The notes under the pieces are model-generated. The model saw nothing but the letters and a program-made list of their open reading frames with translations. It was not told the DNA's origin and ran no database searches. A program made the position numbers and the translations under genes. This document shows positions 49,679-62,482 of a DNA stretch of 64,000 nt, in pieces (within the stretch, counting starts at the first letter, position 1; the number at the start of each line of letters is the position of its first letter). The DNA lies in the NCBI GenBank assembly GCA_029721515.1, contig CM056570.1, forward strand, positions 663,001-727,000, written 5' to 3'. This DNA comes from Synanceia verrucosa. Taxonomy: Eukaryota; Chordata; Actinopteri; Perciformes; Synanceiidae.

Positions 49679-50489
49679 AATAAATTTATATGATATTTTA
49701 ATGTCTCTGTAATGGTTAATCCACCAGTATGAGCAGCTCTTTAATTAAAATAATATATTTAATCATAAAATAACTGATTTTAAGATATTTCTCTCCTTGT
49801 TAACTGATGTGGCTGCTTCTTATTTCTTTATTTATTCTAATGTTCTTCTGTCCTCTTAAATACTGGAACACTGGAGATCTGAATGAAGGACTCTCTGATC
49901 TGATCTGATCTTAAACGGTGGCTTATAAGATCAGACTAAAGAGCAGACAGGTCAGTGGATCGAAGTACACACTGATTGATTATCTTCTTCATGTCTTTGG
50001 ACTCAGTTCAGTTGACCAGTGCTGAGGATGGGTTTGATGCTCCTAACGAGTCCTCCAGAGATTTAGATCCCATCAAAATAAAAGCAGGAAATAAACGGAT
50101 GAGCTGTGTGCAGATGAGACACTCAGCTGTGTTAAAACGCTGCTGAACAGAGTTTAAATTTTTTAAATGAGTTTTAGGTGAAACGATAAGAATTCATGAG
50201 AAAGAGATTAAACTGAATGACATTCATAGAAATGAAACCAGAAATGGGATTTAGATGGAAGAAAGCTCTTAGTGCAGCTGGACTGCTGATGACTGGATCA
50301 GCCCGATGTCATTATTATTATTACTGTTGTTATTATCATTCTAATGTTGTTCTGGCGTTCATTATATTTATTTACGTTCCTTTGTTGCTGTGTGATGGTC
50401 AACACACTGTAGTTTAGTAATGTAGGTGAAGGTCTGAACTGTACTTAAGATTAAAGTAAAGACTAAAGATTTAACTAAAGTAAAGATAC
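49674..50489 (-). other. vta1: vta1 intron, unique stretch
   Basis: This is AT-rich unique sequence. No exon or mobile element is recognised. Confidence 0.7.
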
Positions 50490-51582
50490 CTCTGTCTTGT
50501 CTTGTCTTGTTGTGCCCCATGTCTTGTCTTTTCGTCCCCTCCTTCTCATCTCGTCGTGCCCTCCTTCTTGTCTCGTCGTGCCCTCCTTCTCGTCTCGTCG
50601 TGCCCTCTGCTTCGTCACGTCGTACCCTCTGTCTCGTCTCGTCGTGCCTTCTGTCTTGTCTTGTTGTGCCCCATGTCATGTCTTGTTTTGTCTTGTCATA
50701 TCTTGTTGTGCCCCATGTCTTGTCTTTTTGTTCCCTCCGTCTCGTCTCGTCGTGCCCTCCGTCTCGTCCCGTCGTACCCTCCTTCTCGTCTCGTCGTGCC
50801 CTCTGTCTCGTCTCGTCGTGCCCTCCGTCTCGTCCCGTCGTACCCTCCTTCTCGTCTCGTCGTGCCCTCTGCTTCGTCATGTCGTACCCTCTGTCTCGTC
50901 TCGTCGTGCCTTCCTTCTCGTCTCGTCGTGCCTTCCTTCTCGTCTCGTCGTGCCCTCTGTCTCGTCTCGTCGTGCCCTCTGTCTCGTCTCGTCGTGCCCT
51001 CTGTCTCGTCTCGTCGTGCCCCGTCTCGTCTCGTCGTGCCCTCTGTCTCGTCTCGTCGTGCCCTCTGTCTCGTCTCGTCGTGCCCTCCTTCTCGTCTCGT
51101 CGTGCCCTCCTTCTCGTCTCGTCGTACCCCCTGTCTCGTCTCGTCGTGCCTTCTGTCTTGTCTTGTTGTGCCCCATGTCATATCTTGTTGTGCCCCATGT
51201 CTTGTCTTTTCGTTCCCTCCGTCTCGTCTCGTCGTGCCCCCTGTCTCGTCGTGCCCTCCTTCTCGTCTCGTCGTGCCCTCCTTCTCGTCTCATCGTGCCC
51301 CCTGTCTCGTCTCGTCGTGTCCTCCTTCTCGTCTCGTCGTGCCCTCCTTCTCGTCTCGTCGTGCCCTCTGTCTCGTCTCGTCGTTCCCTCCTTCTTGTCT
51401 CGTCGTGCCCTCCTTCTCGTCTCGTCGTGCCCTCCTTCTCGTCTCGTCGTGCCCCCTGTCTCGTCGTGCCCTCCTTCTCGTCTCGTCGTGCCCCCTGTCT
51501 CGTCTCGTCGTGGCCCCTGTCTCGTCTCGTCGCGCCCCCTGTCTCGTCTCGTCCTGCCCCATGTCTTGTCTTGCCCTCTCTC
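50490..51582. repeat. 22-bp CpG-dense minisatellite in vta1 intron
   Basis: About 50 copies of 'ctcgtctcgtcgtgccctcc' plus two bases (22-bp unit). Each full unit holds three CpGs; outlying units with 'cttgtcttgttgtgcccc' look like the CpG-decayed (TpG) form. All three plus frames and several minus frames stay open for hundreds of codons because the unit lacks stops; these repeats of Ser/Arg/Leu/Val/Pro or Arg/Glu/Thr/Asp are artefacts. Confidence 0.96.
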
Positions 51583-54500
51583 TCTCTCCACCATCACAGC
51601 CAGTATATCTTGCTGCTTTCTGAATCTCTCTAAACAGGCAGAATAAAGGAAAAGTCCTGCTGAGCCTGCCCCTGAGCGCTCTCATCCATGCCACCTCTGG
51701 ACAGCTACAGATGTTTTTGACAGATTAAAAAGGTTCGCAGAGCCTGTCTGTATTTGACACCATGTTCAGCTCCAACCTCTGTCATTACTGCCTCACAGGC
51801 AGGAAGGCAGACAGGCAACAGGAGGAGATGTGACACTTTTAATAAGGTTCACTGTTATTAAACTGTTTGAGTGTTTATCCAGAGGAGGTTCAGCTTCACA
51901 GTCACATCTGGACAGCTGCTTTCATTCTGCTGACATGCTGTTAATGAAACATCACGAGGACATGAGACGCTCAGGTCTGTTCGCTCAGAAAGACGTTAAA
52001 TTAGAGCTGGTGGAATCAGTTTAAAGGGTTTCATGGATCTGTTTGGGCGCCAGAGTGGAGAAATAACACTCAGACATGAAGCATTTTATTGGAACAAGCT
52101 GAATAAACAGCTGACAGCCACAAAAATCACTTCAACTGTCATTTTTCACCACTAATTACATTACATTACATTATAGCATGACAGCAGCTTTACTTTAACG
52201 TCACGATCCAGTTCAGATAATCTGGAATAATGTTGACTCTATTTAAAAAGCTAAGTCATGTTCTGACGGACAACACATTTCCTTTAGCTTCACTTAGTTT
52301 CAGTTATAATTTTAGGGACTTTAATTAGGAATTAGTGCACTGTTTAAACCTCTACTGGCCCTGCTCTGAAAGGCAGCCTAGATTTAACGGTTTAACTAAC
52401 AACTTCATATTTCCACTGAAACAATCATCAGTTTCACCTTCAAAAGCATGAAATCAGAACCATTTTCTAACGTTTTACACAGATAATAAACAACATAAAG
52501 TGGTTTTCCTGTATCTGAATTAAATCCAAATGTGGCCACACTGCCAGGCTCATCATCACAGCAGCTGGAGCCCATAAGACTGAATGCAAACAGATAATTA
52601 ATAACAGAGATAAAGCCTCTAGTAGGACGTCTGCCGTCACTCAGAGGGGACGACATAAAAAAAGATCAAAGGTACTGATGAATAAAGAAGACGCCTCAAT
52701 AGCACAACAGTCATTCTCATTTATTTTCTGGGTTAATGCCATTAAATGTTTGGCCTGAAAACAGTGAAAAAAAATATCTATCCACTGCTTACATATTATT
52801 AAATACCACTGCCGCACATTTCACACTTTCAGTATAGACTGTCAATATTACGTATTAGCTGTCATTTTATATATGACATATGCTTCTGAATATACTGTAA
52901 AATTATATGTTACATTATACTTTTACATATTGTTCCATCAGCTATAGTCCTGCATATTTACATTCATATCTCTCTTCTGGTTGGTGCCAAACCTCCAGAG
53001 AGGCCAGTTTAGAGTAAGAAGCCTCCTGAAGACGAGCCTGTTTACAGCAGCAGGATGAGCCAGTGCTCAGCTTCTCTGGGACAATTAGTGGCTGAGCGTC
53101 TTCATGCCAGAGAGCACTTTAGATAATGGTTTCTGAGATCTTTCCATGTGGAGCTTCCTTTCTGCTCTCAGAGCTGCGTTAATGTGGTGAGGCCACCAAC
53201 AGCAGGAGCTAGCTACATCCCTGCATCACTGTCAAATGTTAAACTACTGGGCTCTTTAAAGTGAATATTTCCTGGTGTCATTTCTCCTCTATGAGTAAAC
53301 TGAACATCTTTGCAGTATCTTGGACTTTGGGAATTACTGATGAACACTTTTCTCCATTTGCTGATATTTTATATGGACAGAATAATCAACAGAGTAAATA
53401 ATTGTTAGTTGCAGTCCTGATGGTTAAAGGCACCAACTGAACCCTCAACATCAACTCACTGGAGAATGAGCAGGAGACTTTTATTGGGAAAAATCGACAG
53501 GAAATGCGTGTTTCATGGCTAAGAAACTGAACATTGACCCTATAATCCCACCGATGTTCTACAGCCTTGACAGGAAGTGGACGTCAAGACACTCCATTTC
53601 ACAAGAACGATGGAAAAGTTCATTTTGAGGATCTCTACCTTCATAAAGTTCTGCCTGTCCACTTTTTTATTCTGTTCTTTACATGACGGGTCAAACCAGA
53701 ACTAAATGAAAGTTTTTCTGTTTTTTTTTTTTACACTCCATCTCTCTTTCTATAGAAATATTCCCATATTCTCTGCAGGACTCTCTGGATCGGACTGTGC
53801 TGTTGGCAACTTTTCACAACCCTTTCAATACGTTTCCCCCGCTGAGCTCCCAGAACACATTCTTTATGTTTTTACAGCTCAGGATTGGAAGTAGTTTTCT
53901 CCCCTCCACCCATTCCTTTCCTCTCGCTGCAGACGTCCTCCTCCCAGCCAACGGAAAGTCCGACCAGAGCAGCTGGAGACAATAGTCTTTCTGTCAGGAC
54001 CACTGGTGTATTACTGTGGTACTACTGTGGTACTGTGAGACGGTCGTCCTGCTCCTCAGGGGTTAATTAACCCACTTACACTGGTTCATATCACTGCAGT
54101 GTCCACTGTGGACCACTGGACACCCAAAAGTCCAGAGTCCTCCCAGCAGAAAGAGGACTAAGTCTTAAAATCTGACACCTTGTTCACTGGAACCATAAAA
54201 TCCAATAAAATCCAACACATCACAGATCAGCTGATCATGATTTAATACATCTTCATCTATCCTTTTACTGCACCAAGAGAGCAAATAATGAATGATGGAG
54301 AGTTATGAGTCTAATCAGGGTCAAGGCTGCAATTAACTTTAGTTTCACTCTCTATTAATCTGCACATTACTACTATCTATGATTAATCCGCCTGTTATTC
54401 TTGTTAAACTGCATGCTGTTCAGCCAAATAAAACAAACACTTCTTGTCATCTTTTTTCCAGTCCATCCATAACTTCACTTGTTCGACTGGAGCAACACTG

Positions 54501-56937
54501 TGAAATAATGTAAGAACCTCTGAGATCATGTGATCATCAGCATCTCTAAAGACTGAAAAATTAAACAATAGGTTAATGCTAGCGTTGTAACCAGGTGTGA
54601 AAGTTCTTTGAGAAGCTCTAAAGATCCTTAAGATGACGTCCATGTGTGCACAGAAGAAGAAGGACGAAGAGCAGGAGTTTGTTAAGTTTGAAACCACCAA
54701 AGATCACTAATGAAACCCAACAAACTGAGCTGTGAGTAGCAGACATCTAAGATACGTTGACCCTTGTTTGATGGAACAAGTAGCCTGACGCCACACCAAC
54801 GAGAGGTTTGATCTACGAAAAACTATCTGAACATCCAACAGTTTTAAAATGTCCATGAATTAAAAAACACCAGCAGTGTTTCGGCTTATTGAACGTCCTG
54901 TTAACAGCTGACTGGTGTCGTTAGGGCAACCATGGACATCTTCAGTTAAAAGAAGCTCTAGTTGAGCCAAAACCTGACGACAACAGCCAGACTGTTGACC
55001 GCCTGTTTTTTTGCCCGTCTGTCGTTTGACCTCCGCCTACAGAGTCATGTTGTGTCTACGGGTCGATCGAACATGATCAGCTCAGAGAGGAATGTTTCTG
55101 TTACAAAAACAAGCATCTGGGCCAAGGATGGACCCATAAGAAAAGACAGGAACACGTGCTGGGCGGATGCTAACCATCATGATGTCATCACTGACCCACA
55201 GACCCCAGTGCGCCCTGGGAGAGAGAGAGGGAATGAAAGGTGAAGAAAAGACATTCGTTGAGGCGATGATGTCACGGGTCGAACACGCCCTGCATGTATG
55301 TGGACAAGCGGATCATCGAGGTGAAAAATGGGTTTAGGGTTTCTGCAGCAGGGGAAGGGAAGCGTCTGATAGGTGCATTCCTGTCAGGACGTGATGCAAC
55401 ATGACGCCCTCCAAGAGCAATCTGAAAACAAGTCCAGATGTTCCAGAGTCCCGTGTGAGCCAGAATAAATTCTGCTTGTAGCCGTGGTCACTGAGAGTAA
55501 CGAGCAAACAGAGCTGCTCCTCAGGGACGAGCTCATGTAATGAAGGGATAACATCTCCTCCAGGGTGGCTCCAAGGACGTACGCTCAGTATACATTATCA
55601 ACGTTAACATGAAACTCTTAATCTGAAGGAAGATACATGCAGCCAGGTTTCCCTCTACTTTAACTGGAAGCACAGAAATCTGTTTCTCTACATACATCTT
55701 AACTTGATTTAAACTCAGACGCTTTTTTTCTCCTTTTTGATAAAACCTGAAGCTTTGTATTTTTATTGACAAATCCTTATTAGCATTACATTTTTTTGAA
55801 CTGAAGAAAATGAGCAATGCCCTGAACTGAAAAGAAAAAGAAATACATTTTTGTGTTGGAAAAGAAAGAAACTGAGCTGTGGTTTGATTTTTTTGTTGTT
55901 GGTATATTTGTGTGGGTTTGAATATATCTTTTGAGAGTTCATTATTCCATTTTAAGGTTGTTAAGGTTTATCCTACCTGTGGGACTAACAGACTGATTGT
56001 GATTGATTATTATTATAATGTATTTTGTCAGGCTAACTGTCCGCCTGACACCCCAGGAACAAACAAAAGAAAAAAAAAAAGTGGTCCAGTTGTCTAAATA
56101 AAACATCACAGAATGTGCATCAGTTTCTACAACAACTGAAATGACATAAAGGAGATGTAAAACTCATCACCATAGAGTCCAAGAAAAGCTATTTAAAGCT
56201 GCACACACTGCCACATATTCAGAGAACAGAATAAAAGTGCAACAAACAACCTCAACAACTGTTCTGTGGTGGTGTCAATCTACAAAAAAAGAGTGTTTTC
56301 TGATTAAAAACAAGCTTTAATTTCTCATTTTTCTAAGCAGAGACAGTGTGAATATTAAAGTAGAATTGAAGTAAAGGATTTTAGTTGACATCAAGCTGAA
56401 AAGACCAAATGGTGCCGCTCAAACCGGCACTCTTGCAGAAAACCATCACTTGAAGATAATCTCCTGCAAATCTCTGCTGCTAAAACAGTGCAGCGCAGAA
56501 AGAAACAGCCAAATTAAAGGTTAGTTTCCTGCTTTTCCCACAGAAAGCTTCTCACATCACACTGAACTTCATAAAGGCTGCAGCAGCCACGCTGTTGTCT
56601 CATTTATTCGGTCAATCTGGTCGGGATGGAGTGGTGTTTTCCTGAAACTTTTCTTTCTGCTAAAGGTTAGATTTTATAGAGGGAATGAGAGGCCAGAGCT
56701 TTTCACAGTGTTAAAGGTCAGGGAGTTGATCCACGCTGGATAATATGAAGGAGAATAACAAAATAAATATCAGGTCAGTCTCACGCACACGGACACAAAC
56801 ACATTATTATGTGTTATTCAGAAAGCACATTTCTAATCTGTGGTTTCTGCTGCAGGACTTTCCTACAACAGCTCCAGACCTGATAACACACACCAGGACA
56901 AAACCATGGCAACAAACTCCATATCAGTGCGTCCCAC
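51583..56937 (-). other. vta1: Long unique part of a vta1 intron
   Basis: These 5.3 kb contain no exon I can recognise, no strong tandem repeat and no mobile element I can name. Small open frames (for example 53706-54070, 54404-54700, 54962-55243) lack recognisable domains and flanking gene signals. Part of 54750-55450 is more GC-rich and could be an old transposon remnant, but nothing diagnostic is visible. Confidence 0.6.
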
Positions 56938-57052
56938 CTGCTTCCTGGTCCTCGTCCATGCCGATGGGTCCGGCCTGAGGCGTCTCGCCGTTCTTCAGAC
57001 AGTTGTGGATGTAGGTGGCCTTCCAGCGGGCGTACTTCCTGTGTTGGATGTT
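56938..57052 (-). CDS. vta1: vta1 exon: end of N-terminal domain
   Basis: 115 nt, phase 0 in (acceptor 'ctctgcaccag') and phase 1 out (donor 'gtggga'). It encodes 'NIQHRKYARWKATYIHNCLK', then 'NGETPQAGPIGMDEDQEA'. The 'HRKYARWKATYIHNCLKNGETPQAGP' segment is almost invariant in animal VTA1 proteins and forms the last helices of the tandem-MIT-like N-terminal domain. Confidence 0.97.
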
Positions 57053-57420
57053 CTGGTGCAGAGACATGAAGAAGGTCATTAGTGGTGTTATTAGCCTGTT
57101 AGCAAGGACTAAGAGGCTAGTAAAGCTAGTAGATGTGAGCAGTGGAGAGCTGAGGCTCGTAAATGTGGTTGGTGGAGATTTGGAGGGCATGTGAGTACGT
57201 CTGGACAGGAAGTAGGTGACTGGTGATTGTGATGTGTCTGGGTGATAAGCAGTAGACTTTTCAACCAGCTCTGTGACGCTGCTGTGGCTGGAAATGAACA
57301 ATGTTTGGCTTTACCAAGAAAGAAAAGATGCTTTCTTCATCGTTGATTGTTGAATAAAGCATCTTTTCTTTCTGGGTAAAGTCAGCTAAAGTCTATTTGA
57401 ATATTGTCAGTGGGGTCACA
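57053..57420 (-). other. vta1: vta1 intron, unique stretch
   Basis: No repeat or exon is seen. The plus-strand open frames over 56840-57082 are antisense to the neighbouring exon. Confidence 0.7.
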
Positions 57421-57570
57421 GTGATGGACGGACCTGCATCCCTGGAGCTGCTTCTGGGGGTTTGGTGCCTTGCTCAAGGCCTCAGGGACTTCCTTTGAGC
57501 AGATCTTTACGGGGACTTGAACCTGACCCACTGATACCAAAGTCAAGCCATGGACTGAGCTACTAAAAGT
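57421..57570 (-). mobile_element. tRNA-derived SINE fragment
   Basis: The minus strand reads 'tagtagctcagtccatggct' (A-box-like) and, about 35 nt on, 'ggttcaagtcccc' (B-box-like). This is followed by 'ccttgagcaaggcaccaaac', a body segment of the same general type as in the SINE at 28490-28660. It is diverged, so probably an old insertion. Confidence 0.6.
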
Positions 57571-59559
57571 TTCCTCCAGCTAGAAGTAAAATGGCAACAG
57601 TAAGGCTGGGTTGACCTATAGGATCTCAGAGAAGTGGGCCTGTGACTTTTTTAGTTAACAAGAAGGAAGGGAGACAAATATTTTAAGGCAAAGGTGGAAT
57701 AGTTTCAATTATCTGATGGCATTAATATTCAATGTGTGGGATGGAGGTGAGTATTAATCAGGCTGATTGTTGGGGCAGTTATTGGGTCAATTGGGGTAAG
57801 AGTGGTGAAGAGAGGAAGCAGGTTTGGAAGTGATGAGTGTTGAGGTAGGGGAGTGGATTTATGCCGACATGAGGCCGATAAGAGTGAGAGGAAAAATTCC
57901 TGTTCAGACCAGATAAGAGCCACCATGTTTGAAACAATGAGGCTGGAGATGGAGTCCATCCTGAGGGAAGCTAGTGTTTGCTCAGTGTTAGCGTCACAGT
58001 GAGACTGGCCAGAGGTGGTCCAGGCTAACCTGTGACATTATCACAGTGTCACCACGGCAACGCCTCTGCAGAGAGGTGACTCACTGTGAAGTTATTCAAT
58101 CAAAAGATGGACGATGGATTTAAGGCAACGTGATGCCACACATAATAAAATAATGCAGGCCTGATGACAGGATTAGAGACAATAAAAACAATATACAACA
58201 TTTAAGATTAAACGAGCATCCCTGCCATTGAATCTAAAGGATGTTTGAGGCTATATCAACATGTCAGATTATGGTTTTTGTCACAAGTTTTCCAGCTATC
58301 ATTTGAGGGATTTCAAAATAAAATGTTGGTAAGAAGGTGTTTAAAGCAGTCCGAAGGAGTATAAGCACAACTTTGGCAAGTCAATAAATAAAAATAAAGA
58401 AGCATTCCCAGCTGGATCCAAAGAGTCCAAAACACTCTGTTTTCTATAATAAAAGGACAGTGGTTCGTTTATCCTCCTCTAGAGGTGAACAGAAAAAGCT
58501 CATCTCTGCAGTGTGAACAGACTGACTGCTGGTGGACGCAGATAATCACATGGTCAACGCTGCCTTTTGTCTGCAGTTATGGCTGAAACACAGTGTTGAT
58601 GACAGATGACTGAGGGCCTCTGCAGGGCTTTGACCCTCAAAGAGCAGCTCCAGGACGACCCGGCACATCTAGACCAGGTCCAGCTCTGAAGACCGGCTGA
58701 CTCGAACCTGGAGCAGAGCTCAGTGATGTCTTTCTATACGTTATTTTTCTAAATCAATGCAGTGTAGTGAAATTACAATTTGATACCACAATAAAAAAAA
58801 CAATTCTTCAACACTCATCTGCAGACTGTTTTATTAAATTTTACATTCAAAAACATTAAATAATGCTTACTTTCTACCAACACTAACGTATACTGAGTAG
58901 AGTGAATGGATCATAATGTAGCTCTGGTGATGTTAGCGGTTAGCATGAAACTGCTAACAGCTAATGCTAACTAGCTCCTCTCCTCCCACAGGTTGCATGC
59001 TCATTAAGTTTTCTATTTCTAAAACGTTAGTGAATAGTGAATCCTTTCTTTGTTGCCCTGAGCTAAATATTGTTTAAATTAGTTAAATTCATAAAAAATA
59101 GAGCCACACAAAAAAAAAATCAAACACTCAAGTCCTGAAGTGCAGATACAATATCAAACATTGACTAAATGATTTCATGTTTAAATGATCTAAACGTTAA
59201 TATTTTGTGTGTTTTCAAAGACAAACACTTAATTTAAATGTTAATTTAAATAAAACTTTATGTGCAGGAACCCTCACAGTCTCCAGTTTAAATTCTCCTG
59301 ATGGCGAACGGCATGAAAACTTATCACCAAGTCACCAGATATTTCCCAGGTAAGGAGGAGCACCTGAACACACCTCAGTCTGATGTCTCTGTTGTGTTTT
59401 ACTTTCACTTTAACAGAAATTGTTAACAAGATGAATGTTTTGTTGGGTTTGGTCTCTTCGGCGGATTGGTGGATCATGTTAAAAATTTAAGATAAATGCC
59501 TCGTTCACTGTGCTGACAGTGATCTCTCTAATGACCGCTATCCTCTGCAGTTATCTTAC
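57571..59559 (-). other. vta1: vta1 intron, unique stretch
   Basis: No exon, tandem repeat or clear mobile element is recognised. Confidence 0.65.
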
Positions 59560-59635
59560 CTCCTCAGATAACTCCCCGAACACTGACAAGACGTCCAGCA
59601 GCAGAGCGGCTGAGTAGAAAGACTTGATCATGTTC
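59560..59635 (-). CDS. vta1: vta1 exon: N-terminal domain helix
   Basis: 76 nt; the acceptor 'cttcctccag' completes a split Lys codon (phase 2), and the exon leaves in phase 0 at donor 'gtaaga'. It encodes 'NMIKSFYSAALLLDVLSVFG' followed by 'ELSEE'. This matches the VTA1 helix preceding the 'HRKYARWK' segment, with conservative hydrophobic changes. Both junctions fit the neighbouring exons. Confidence 0.95.
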
Positions 59636-62354
59636 CTGGAGGAAGAAAAGAGGAAGAAAAGGAAGGGTTGAGGAGAGATATCAGCGGTGATGATGGGAGG
59701 GAGGAGAAGGAAAAACAAGCATCAGTTCAGTTTCCAGTAGGACATTAAAAACAGCTGCTGTGTGGACAGACGAGGGTCCAGCATGAAGACATCCATCATG
59801 AGAGCACAGAAAGAAAACCTCTGGCTAATTTGTCCAGGAGTTCGCTCCTGATCTGGGAAATCTCAGCTTAAAGTTCCACTAATGAGCTTCTTCCAGGATA
59901 ATTTAACCACTGAGTCAACCCAGCAGCTGGACTGGTTCTACTGGAGACCAGTCATGTGACCTGATGGCGTTAGAGTATCTATCTATCTATCTATCCATCC
60001 ATCGATCCCTTAATCTGAGGATATCACATCTTTAAATATCATGTTTATTACTCGTCCTTTCAATAACATTATAACTGTGGCCAAATGTCTCATAACAACA
60101 ATCATTGGATCACTGTTGGTTCTTCGGGAGGAAAAGGGAATTACTGCTCATTTTAGCTTTAAAGAGCTGGACAACAGGGATGCTGTGTAGTTACTGAGTC
60201 CTGACCTCATGTCATCTTACATTCCTGTGCCATAAAGACATTTAATGACTGTGTCGGTATCAGGAGGAAAATAGATAGATTTATTTCCCAATTCCATCCA
60301 TTCTACAAACAGCTGAGTGTAACAGCAGTGATTGGATAAGTGTGTTTAAATATTTGAGTTGTGGCTTTAAAGCGGCCACAGCCCAGATTTACTGGCACTG
60401 CTTCGGGCAGATTTCCCATCAACACACAGTAAAGCTAAGGAACATGAATCCAGCTCAGTGTGTGAGCGACGAGCTTTCCTGTAAAAACACACATGTGGAG
60501 GTTTAACCATGTATACCTGCTGGTGAGGTAACACTGGATCTGTTAGCGCTGCAGAAACATGACCTAATCCTGTTGAACACAGCAGCTCATTTACACCTGA
60601 ACCAGTCCAGAGAAGCTGCTAACGCTAACTGACGGGGAGGGAAACCACACTTCCTGGCTCAACAGAGAGTTCATGAAGGAGGAACTGGGCTCGGGGTTGA
60701 AATCACCCAGTGCCAGATGGGCTCCTGACTTCTCCAGTGAAATGATACCTGCAATACATCCTGGATTTAATGTGCAGTTTATGAATTATGGAACTGTGGC
60801 CTTTTTCTGGAACTTTTTGGCTTTCACCGACCGCCCCGGCTGTCAATCAACACTGAACTTTGGACTTTCTGGAAATTTACAGATTCTTTCCACCATTCAT
60901 GCTAAGATGGTGCATGAAGTGGCTATATGTTAGCTACAGTTAGCAGCTAACTGAAGAGCCAATGACAGTGGTCCAGTAAATTACCTACCCTAGCTTTAAC
61001 AAGGTCATGTGATGTCAAACTGCAAATCAAACGGCAAAAAAGTAAAGGACGGTGTTTTCCTTCCTGAATGAAATAAAGTTTAGATTTTCTTGAAATTATT
61101 CCTGATCAGTTTTGACAAAAAAATAGAAATAAAACATGTATTTTATAATTGTTCCATTTTCATATAAGAGCTGATTTATTTTGGTATCAAATATGTGAAT
61201 AAGCTGTAAAACCCACTCTTCTGTTTTCCTTTAGTTATGAGCCAGATGTAAAAAGAAAATTACATCTGTTTATTTAGACAAGGAACTCCCCAGACAAAGA
61301 GGGAAAGAAAAACGTAAATCATATCATTTTGGATGATAATGACACGTAAATATTCTTTCTTATTCAATTCCCATCTATTTCCTGTCAGGAAAGGAGCCCT
61401 TAAAACCTCCACATATTATATTCCAGAAGATAAATGAAGGAGAAGAATTAACTCATGAATCATCCAGTGAAACCCTTTAATTCAACTCGTCCACTTAAAT
61501 CTGGTTTCTTCTGGGGCCTGCCTCCTTAAATATGATGAGCCAGATAATCTGTCAGCCCCCTTTGATTTATTCATGAAAACAAAAACTCTAATCATCAAAT
61601 TAAAACACATTCATCAATAGTGCTCCCTGAGTGTGGAAGCTGAGAAATTAAAATGTATTAAAACTTGTTTCTGTTTAAAGGAAGGTGCAGGTTATGAAAC
61701 CACACCCAGCTTCCTGTCTAGATACTCGTATCAGACACACTATCTGAAGTGGTTTCCTGACCTAAATAAACAGCAGACTTTTTTTACTTCCATGGAAGGA
61801 AAAGAGACATGATGGACTGAAGCGTCCTCTGAGACAAACAGACTGGACGACATATTTCTCTATAAATCACATTTACTGGAGTTGAGCCCAGAGATCAGAG
61901 GAGCATGTTTACTTCCCTCTGCTGTCTGGGAAAACGTCCATTAAAGTTAAAACTGCTCCGTGGAACAAACGTTTATGTTCGGAGTCTGAATCCTCCAGAC
62001 ATAACTGACATGTTGAGAAGCTTTCTTCCTCGTAAAACATGTAGAAAGCTCATTTCTAGACATTTTAAAGTCCTGCTTTCATCTCAACCTTTGTGGAGGT
62101 GAAGAACATCCTGTTTCTTTTAAACCTGGTTGGAGTTTTGTATCTAAACACGTCATACATGTTAGAAAATAAGAGGAAAAAGACAGAACTGTAACTTGTG
62201 GAGTTAAGGGAAGACTAAAAACAGGAAAAAAAAGAGACGAGATCAGAGGAAACGAGGAGACAAGAGGAGGACGTAGTGTGTTTGGGGATCAGCTGGTCTG
62301 ACATTGATGCTGTCTAAATGAACCAGAAGCCGACATGTAAGGAGGAGGTCCTAC
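59636..62354 (-). other. vta1: vta1 intron, mostly unique
   Basis: A short (tcta)n/(tcca)n microsatellite lies at about 59974-60005. No exon or mobile element is recognised elsewhere; the small frames at 60673-60933 and 61905-62102 have no recognisable features. Confidence 0.65.
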
Positions 62355-62482
62355 TTGTGGAAGCGACCCTGTCGGTCCTCATTGTCGGCGTACAGGAACA
62401 TCTTTAAGGCGTAGTTTTCAATGTGAGCGTTGCCAACCACTTCCTGGTTGATGGAGTCGTTGTCACCAAGCTCCTTCTTCAT
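62355..62482 (-). CDS. vta1: vta1 exon: N-terminal domain, 'YALKMFLYADNEDR' segment
   Basis: 128 nt, phase 0 in (acceptor 'gtttgtcatgcag') and phase 2 out (donor 'gtagga'). It encodes 'MKKELGDNDSINQEVVGNAH', then 'IENYALKMFLYADNEDRQGR' and 'FH'. The Met at its start is internal: the exon has a good acceptor, and VTA1 proteins have about 70 residues before this point, so the first exons lie beyond the right edge. This region belongs to the second MIT-like helical bundle that binds ESCRT-III subunits. Confidence 0.96.

Noticed and set aside
50497..51646. Three overlapping plus-strand frames of over 370 codons plus several minus frames
   Set aside because: The 22-bp repeat lacks stop codons in all these frames. 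Simultaneous openness in three frames shows there is no coding selection.
54404..54700. Minus-strand 98-codon open frame as a possible gene or transposon fragment
   Set aside because: It has no recognisable domain, no splice partners in phase with vta1 and no repeat boundaries. It is most likely chance.
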